Of a stretch of 10,969 nucleotides of DNA, positions 6,490 through 10,969 are shown one piece after another (within the stretch, counting starts at the first letter, position 1; each line of letters begins with the position of its first letter). A program made the translations under genes and the position numbers. This stretch comes from Bryobacterales bacterium. Lineage in GTDB: Bacteria; Acidobacteriota; Terriglobia; Bryobacterales; Bryobacteraceae. The notes under the pieces were generated by a model. It was not told the DNA's origin, did no database searches, and saw nothing but the letters and a program-made list of their open reading frames with translations. The stretch lies in the NCBI GenBank assembly GCA_003139735.1, contig PLGA01000193.1, positions 1-10,969 on the forward strand. The letters are read 5' to 3'.

Positions 6490-7224
6490 ATGGCGACGCG
6501 CAGTGCGACAGCCGCAGTTTTCCTGCTGATTGCCATGCCGGCAGCGCACGCGAGCGATCCCAACCGCTTGACCGATGCCGAACGGCGGCAAGGCTGGCGT
6601 TTGCTGTTCGACGGCAGGACCAGCGCGGGCTGGGAAGAGATCACGGGCAAGCCATTTCCCGCGAACTGCTGGACCATTGAGGACGGCTCTCTCAAGGCGC
6701 TTGTCCGCTCCGACGGTTTCCAGGATATTCGCACGAAGGAAGTCTTCCGCTCGTTCGATCTGCAGTTCGATTGGAAAATCCTGAGGGACGGCAATTCGGG
6801 CGTCAAGTATTTGATTCAGAAGGTGGATGAGTGGACCAATGCAGCCGGGCGCCAGGCTCGGGCTCGCGGCCTCGAATACCAGTTGGCCGGCGATGAGAAC
6901 GCCGACGCGGCCTCGGATCCGCGTCGCGCCGCGGGATCGCTTTATTCCCTGATTGCGCCCACGCCGCGGATACGGCCCAAGATCGGCGAGTTCAACCATT
7001 CGCGTCTGGTGGTGAAAGGAAAGCACGTCGAGCACTGGCTCAACGGGACGAAGGTGGTGGAGTTCGATGCCGGCGGCGCCGAGGTGCAGAAACTGCTGCG
7101 CGGCAATCTGCCGGAGGGATCGGCGCCGGATGCGCCACTCGTGGAAGCCAGCCCCATCAGTTTGCAGAACCATAGCTCCGAGACGTGGTTCCGAAATATC
7201 AAGATCCGCGTGTTGCCGGACTAG
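6490..7224 (+). CDS. Secreted DUF1080 protein (3-keto-disaccharide hydrolase family)
   Basis: The 244-residue protein has a signal peptide at about 1-21 (ends AAHA) and one DUF1080 domain filling the rest, with the concanavalin-A-like beta-sandwich fold. Family landmarks in order are LFDGRTSAGW (39-48), WKILRDGNSGVKYL (95-108), GLEYQL (127-132), GSLY (149-152), FNHSRLVVKGKHVEHWLNG (168-186), ISLQNH (223-228) and FRNIKIR (234-240). Characterised members hydrolyse 3-keto-glycosides made by 3-dehydrogenation of sugars; many others are untested. The length is normal for a stand-alone domain. Start: ATG at 6490 with AGGT at 6480-6483 as a modest Shine-Dalgarno. The gene is divergent from the FecR-like gene across 219 bp. 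No dehydrogenase partner (GFO/IDH/MocA type) is visible nearby, so the pathway link is inferred from family only. Confidence 0.92.
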   Translation: MATRSATAAVFLLIAMPAAHASDPNRLTDAERRQGWRLLFDGRTSAGWEEITGKPFPANCWTIEDGSLKALVRSDGFQDIRTKEVFRSFDLQFDWKILRDGNSGVKYLIQKVDEWTNAAGRQARARGLEYQLAGDENADAASDPRRAAGSLYSLIAPTPRIRPKIGEFNHSRLVVKGKHVEHWLNGTKVVEFDAGGAEVQKLLRGNLPEGSAPDAPLVEASPISLQNHSSETWFRNIKIRVLPD

Positions 7225-7269
7225 TGTAGTGCGGCAGACAGAATGCGAAATATCCTGGACAGTCGAGAC

Positions 7270-7342
7270 AACCGCTCCCTCACGGTCGCGGCTCTGCAAA
7301 ACCAAGCAACTCCAACAGAGCCGCGACCGTGAGGGAGCGGTT
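7270..7342. repeat. Perfect 27-bp inverted repeat (REP-like hairpin) with 19-nt loop
   Basis: The arms at 7270-7296 and 7316-7342 are exact reverse complements over 27 bp around a loop at 7297-7315. The left arm starts AACCGCTCCCTCACGG and ends CGCGGCTCTG. It matches the repeat beside the transposase (285-310) at 25 of 26 bases. The pair is the main content of the 221-bp gap between the DUF1080 and acetyltransferase genes. With no U-run after either arm it is not a classical terminator, although the stem would be very stable in RNA. Confidence 0.85.
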
Positions 7343-7445
7343 TCCGACGCGATCATACACGTCGGGATTTCGGCCGCAGACCACTAGCAGCAGACCGCTG
7401 GCGCTAGGCGTAACGGCCCCGCAACCGCGCTAGCCTGATAGGATC

Positions 7446-7931
7446 ATGCCGAACTTACGCATCGTTCCAGCGACGGAAGCGGACATCCCGCTGATACTGG
7501 AGTTGATTCGGGCGCTCGCGGAGTACGAGAAACTCGCTCATAAAGTCACGGCCACCGAAGCGCGGCTGCGCGAGACGCTGTTCGGCGTCAGGCCCGCCGC
7601 CGAGGTGCTCTTGGCGCATTGGGATGGGGAATGCGCCGGCTTTGCCGTGTTCTTCGCGAACTACTCCACTTTTCTGGCTCAGCCAGGGATCTTCCTGGAA
7701 GATCTCTACGTGAAGCCTCACCTGCGCGGCAAGGGAATCGGGCTGGCGCTGCTCAAGCGCCTGGCGGAAATTGCCGTCGAACGCCGCTGCGGCAGGATGG
7801 AGTGGGAAGTGCTCGATTGGAACCAGCCATCGATCGGGTTCTACAAGAAGCTGGGCGCGGTGGCGATGGATGAATGGACCAAATACCGGCTCACCGGAGA
7901 GGCCCTTGAGAGCATGGCTTCGGGACAGTGA
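7446..7931 (+). CDS. GNAT family N-acetyltransferase, diamine/thialysine acetyltransferase-like
   Basis: This 161-residue cytoplasmic enzyme should transfer an acetyl group from acetyl-CoA to an amine. The whole length is one GNAT domain. The opening LRIVPATEADIPLI is the usual first strand and helix. Motif A is LEDLYVKPHLRGKGIGLALL (84-103), where RGKGIG (94-99) is the pyrophosphate-binding loop. The C-terminal WNQPSIGFYKKLGA (125-138) supplies Tyr133, the usual general acid. The stretches FFANYSTFLAQPGIFLEDLYV and MDEWTKYRLTG closely resemble the spermidine/spermine (SSAT, thialysine) acetyltransferase subgroup, making polyamines or thialysine-like amines the likeliest substrates; this is inference. 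Length is normal. Start: the only sensible ATG, with a weak, closely spaced AGGA at 7440-7443. It converges on the CRTAC1-like gene with 21 bp between stops and no hairpin seen there. Confidence 0.92.
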   Translation: MPNLRIVPATEADIPLILELIRALAEYEKLAHKVTATEARLRETLFGVRPAAEVLLAHWDGECAGFAVFFANYSTFLAQPGIFLEDLYVKPHLRGKGIGLALLKRLAEIAVERRCGRMEWEVLDWNQPSIGFYKKLGAVAMDEWTKYRLTGEALESMASGQ

Positions 7932-7952
7932 CGTCCTGGTTCACGCAATCCC

Positions 7953-9608
<1,656 letters not shown>

Positions 9609-9620
9609 ACGCCGGATCCA

Positions 9621-9704
9621 AACCCGTAAGGGCAGAAGAAAATAGCCCACGGCGCCAGCCGTGGGTAGATGGTGAGATTCCGGAAGCCCCGGCACGGGGC
9701 GAAA
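9621..9704. repeat. Second hairpin-repeat type between the TPR and CRTAC1-like genes
   Basis: Two neat hairpins lie in tandem. CCCACGGC (9646-9653), loop GCCA, then GCCGTGGG (9658-9665) gives an 8-bp stem. GCCCC (9686-9690), loop GGCAC, then GGGGC (9696-9700) gives a 5-bp GC stem. The block fills most of the 140-bp gap 9609-9748. It is unrelated in sequence to the 285/7270 family. Its layout resembles dispersed palindromic intergenic repeats I associate with solibacter-like acidobacteria, but only one copy is in this window, so repetitiveness is unproven here. Outer boundaries are approximate. Confidence 0.5.
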
Positions 9705-9748
9705 CGTCGCGGTCACGCCTTCTTCCGCCCCCCGCCCCACATCCCGCT

Positions 9749-10969
9749 TCACGGCCGCACCGCGCTTTCGTGATCGTGAATCGGCTGCCGCTCGTTGTTG
9801 TCTTCCGGGCTGATCATGCGCCGCTCTTCCGTAATCGCCTGCGACGCCTCATCGGCCTTGAATCTCCGGAAGAGCGCTTCCTCGCGCGCCGCCGCCTTCT
9901 CGTCCTCCAAGCCGCGGTAGCACAGCATCCGTGTGTAGTGCATCTGGACGTCCTCGGGATCGACGCTCGCCACCTCCTTGAGCGCCGCCAGCGCCCGCAC
10001 GTACTCCCGTTTCAGGAAGAGGATGCGCGCAATCTGATTCAGCGCCACGCGGTCGCGCGGGTACTTCGACCGCACCACTTCCAGCGATTCCAGCGCTCCG
10101 TCGTAGTCTCCGTCGGCGCGTTGAATCTGGGCTTTGAAGAACCACGTTCGGGCCAGGCTGGAATCGAGTTTGAGGGCCGTCGCGATGTACGGCTTGGCGC
10201 GTTCGGTCTCGCCTTCCTGGATGAGCGCGCGCGCCACGTTCAGCCAGCCATCCGCGTAGCCCGGTTCCGCTTCGGTCACTTTCTGAAAGGCGTATTCCGC
10301 GCCTTTGAGATCGCCTTGCAGCAGCAGGCCGATGCCCCAATCGTTCCAGCGCTCGCGGTCCTGTTTTCGCGCCGTCGCGGTCCACGCGGGCGTTCCCAAT
10401 GGAACCGCGGCGTGCGCCTCGGCCAGCGTAACGATGGGCAGGTCGGGAATGCGGCCGCGGATCTTGCCGGAAACGTCGGCGGGAATCGACGCCGTCCGGA
10501 ATTCATACTCGAGTCCGTTATGATCCGCCGCGAGCAGCGCCGGGTTCTGGCCTGGCTTGGGCTGCCCCGCGTAAGAGAACTGCGTGTAGTACCAGGAAAA
10601 CTTCCGGTAATTCAGCTTGGCCGTGAAACTGATGGGACCGCGGGCGTCCTTGGGGACGCTCACCAGGTAGTGCGCCACGTCGGCGGCCCCGGGCGGAATC
10701 AGACGCACGTAGAGCAAGCTGCGCGCCTGCCACGCGTTGCGCTTATCGATGGGGTTGGATTGCGCGTCCAGTTGGTAGGACTTGTAAAAATGGGCGCCCG
10801 GTTCCACCGGCCCCTTGCCGTTGTCTTCCACGCTGCCGCTCCAGAAGATCACGCGCCCGTCCGCGTCCTTGGCTTGTAGTTCCAGCCAGACGTCGAAAGC
10901 GTCCACCGTGCCCGCCGGGAAGAAATGGCCGATCTTGCGCGTGCGGACCACCACGTCCACGCGCGCCGT
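9749..10969 (-). CDS. TPR protein, C-terminal part (possible multiheme-cytochrome-type secreted protein), cut by the window edge
   Basis: The last 406 codons of a gene that begins beyond the right edge; the frame is open to the final base. The visible N-terminal part (residues 1-165) is a beta-rich module containing GHFFPAGTVDAFDVWLELQ (14-32), FWSGSVEDNGKGP (42-54), HFYKSYQLD (60-68) and YVRLIPPGAADVAHY (87-101). This module is familiar to me from acidobacterial proteins in which cytochrome c554-like heme motifs precede TPRs. No CxxCH is present in this part, so heme binding is inference. Residues about 207-370 form four to five TPRs (for example WNDWGIGLLLQGDLKGAEYA, AFQKVTEAEPGYADGWLNVA, ALKLDSSLARTWFFKAQI), a protein-binding superhelix. 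The tail is polar and unstructured. The GTG at 10960 has no ribosome binding site and is not taken as the start. The CRTAC1-like gene follows after a 140-bp gap, suggesting joint expression. Confidence 0.82.
   Translation of the reverse strand, partial: TARVDVVVRTRKIGHFFPAGTVDAFDVWLELQAKDADGRVIFWSGSVEDNGKGPVEPGAHFYKSYQLDAQSNPIDKRNAWQARSLLYVRLIPPGAADVAHYLVSVPKDARGPISFTAKLNYRKFSWYYTQFSYAGQPKPGQNPALLAADHNGLEYEFRTASIPADVSGKIRGRIPDLPIVTLAEAHAAVPLGTPAWTATARKQDRERWNDWGIGLLLQGDLKGAEYAFQKVTEAEPGYADGWLNVARALIQEGETERAKPYIATALKLDSSLARTWFFKAQIQRADGDYDGALESLEVVRSKYPRDRVALNQIARILFLKREYVRALAALKEVASVDPEDVQMHYTRMLCYRGLEDEKAAAREEALFRRFKADEASQAITEERRMISPEDNNERQPIHDHESAVRP

Noticed and set aside
7270..7342. Rho-independent terminator of the DUF1080 gene
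   Set aside because: The stem is strong but no U-tract follows the right arm, and the sequence is shared with the repeat at 285-310, so it is a dispersed repeat first.
7436..7444. Extended -10-like TGATAGGAT before the acetyltransferase
   Set aside because: It abuts the ATG at 7446, so transcription would begin inside the gene; it is more likely part of the ribosome binding region.

Overview
The window is high-GC bacterial chromosome. It looks like an acidobacterium of the Solibacter/Bryobacter type (Bryobacteraceae). This assignment is an inference from gene content: a FecR-like plus Big-1 surface protein with a Gly/Ala-rich membrane tail, a CRTAC1-type FG-GAP/UnbV protein beside a TPR protein, a DUF1080 (3-keto-disaccharide hydrolase) protein, a tannase-family esterase, and GC-rich dispersed hairpin repeats between genes. 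No rRNA, tRNA, CRISPR array, phage or plasmid gene is visible. No intergenic gap exceeds about 220 bp.

Layout, left to right. (1) Positions 1-265, minus strand: the N-terminal part of a REP-associated tyrosine (IS200-like Y1/HUH) transposase, cut by the window edge. A repeat (285-344) with a triplicated 16-bp unit lies just upstream of it. (2) 478-3222, plus strand: a secreted two-domain M16 zinc peptidase with an extended -10 promoter and a good ribosome binding site. (3) 3235-4785, minus: a secreted tannase/feruloyl-esterase family hydrolase whose stop codon lies 12 bp from the M16 stop. (4) 4990-6270, minus: an exported FecR-like/Big-1 protein whose start is ambiguous. (5) 6490-7224, plus: a secreted DUF1080 protein. 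(6) 7225-7445: an intergenic gap holding a perfect 27-bp inverted repeat of the same family as the repeat beside the transposase. (7) 7446-7931, plus: a GNAT acetyltransferase of the diamine/thialysine type. (8) 7953-9608, minus: a CRTAC1-like beta-propeller protein with a C-terminal UnbV/ASPIC domain. (9) 9609-9748: a gap filled mostly by a second type of hairpin repeat. (10) 9749 to the right edge, minus: the C-terminal part of a TPR protein whose upstream module resembles that of secreted multiheme-cytochrome-like TPR proteins.

How the genes fit together. Five of the seven full or partial host proteins carry visible export signals, so the region mainly encodes envelope or secreted functions. 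Tannase-type ester cleavage and DUF1080 glycoside chemistry both suit a soil saprotroph feeding on plant matter, but the two genes are divergent and separated, so no shared operon is claimed. The TPR and CRTAC1 genes are codirectional and probably form a unit interrupted by a repeat. The FecR-like and tannase genes are also codirectional, 204 bp apart.

The most interesting signal is the repeat system: a RAYT-type transposase gene with one repeat copy at its 5' side and a perfect inverted pair of the same repeat about 7 kb away, plus a second, unrelated hairpin repeat family. This fits a REP/RAYT domestication system. I see no clearly novel multi-gene system.
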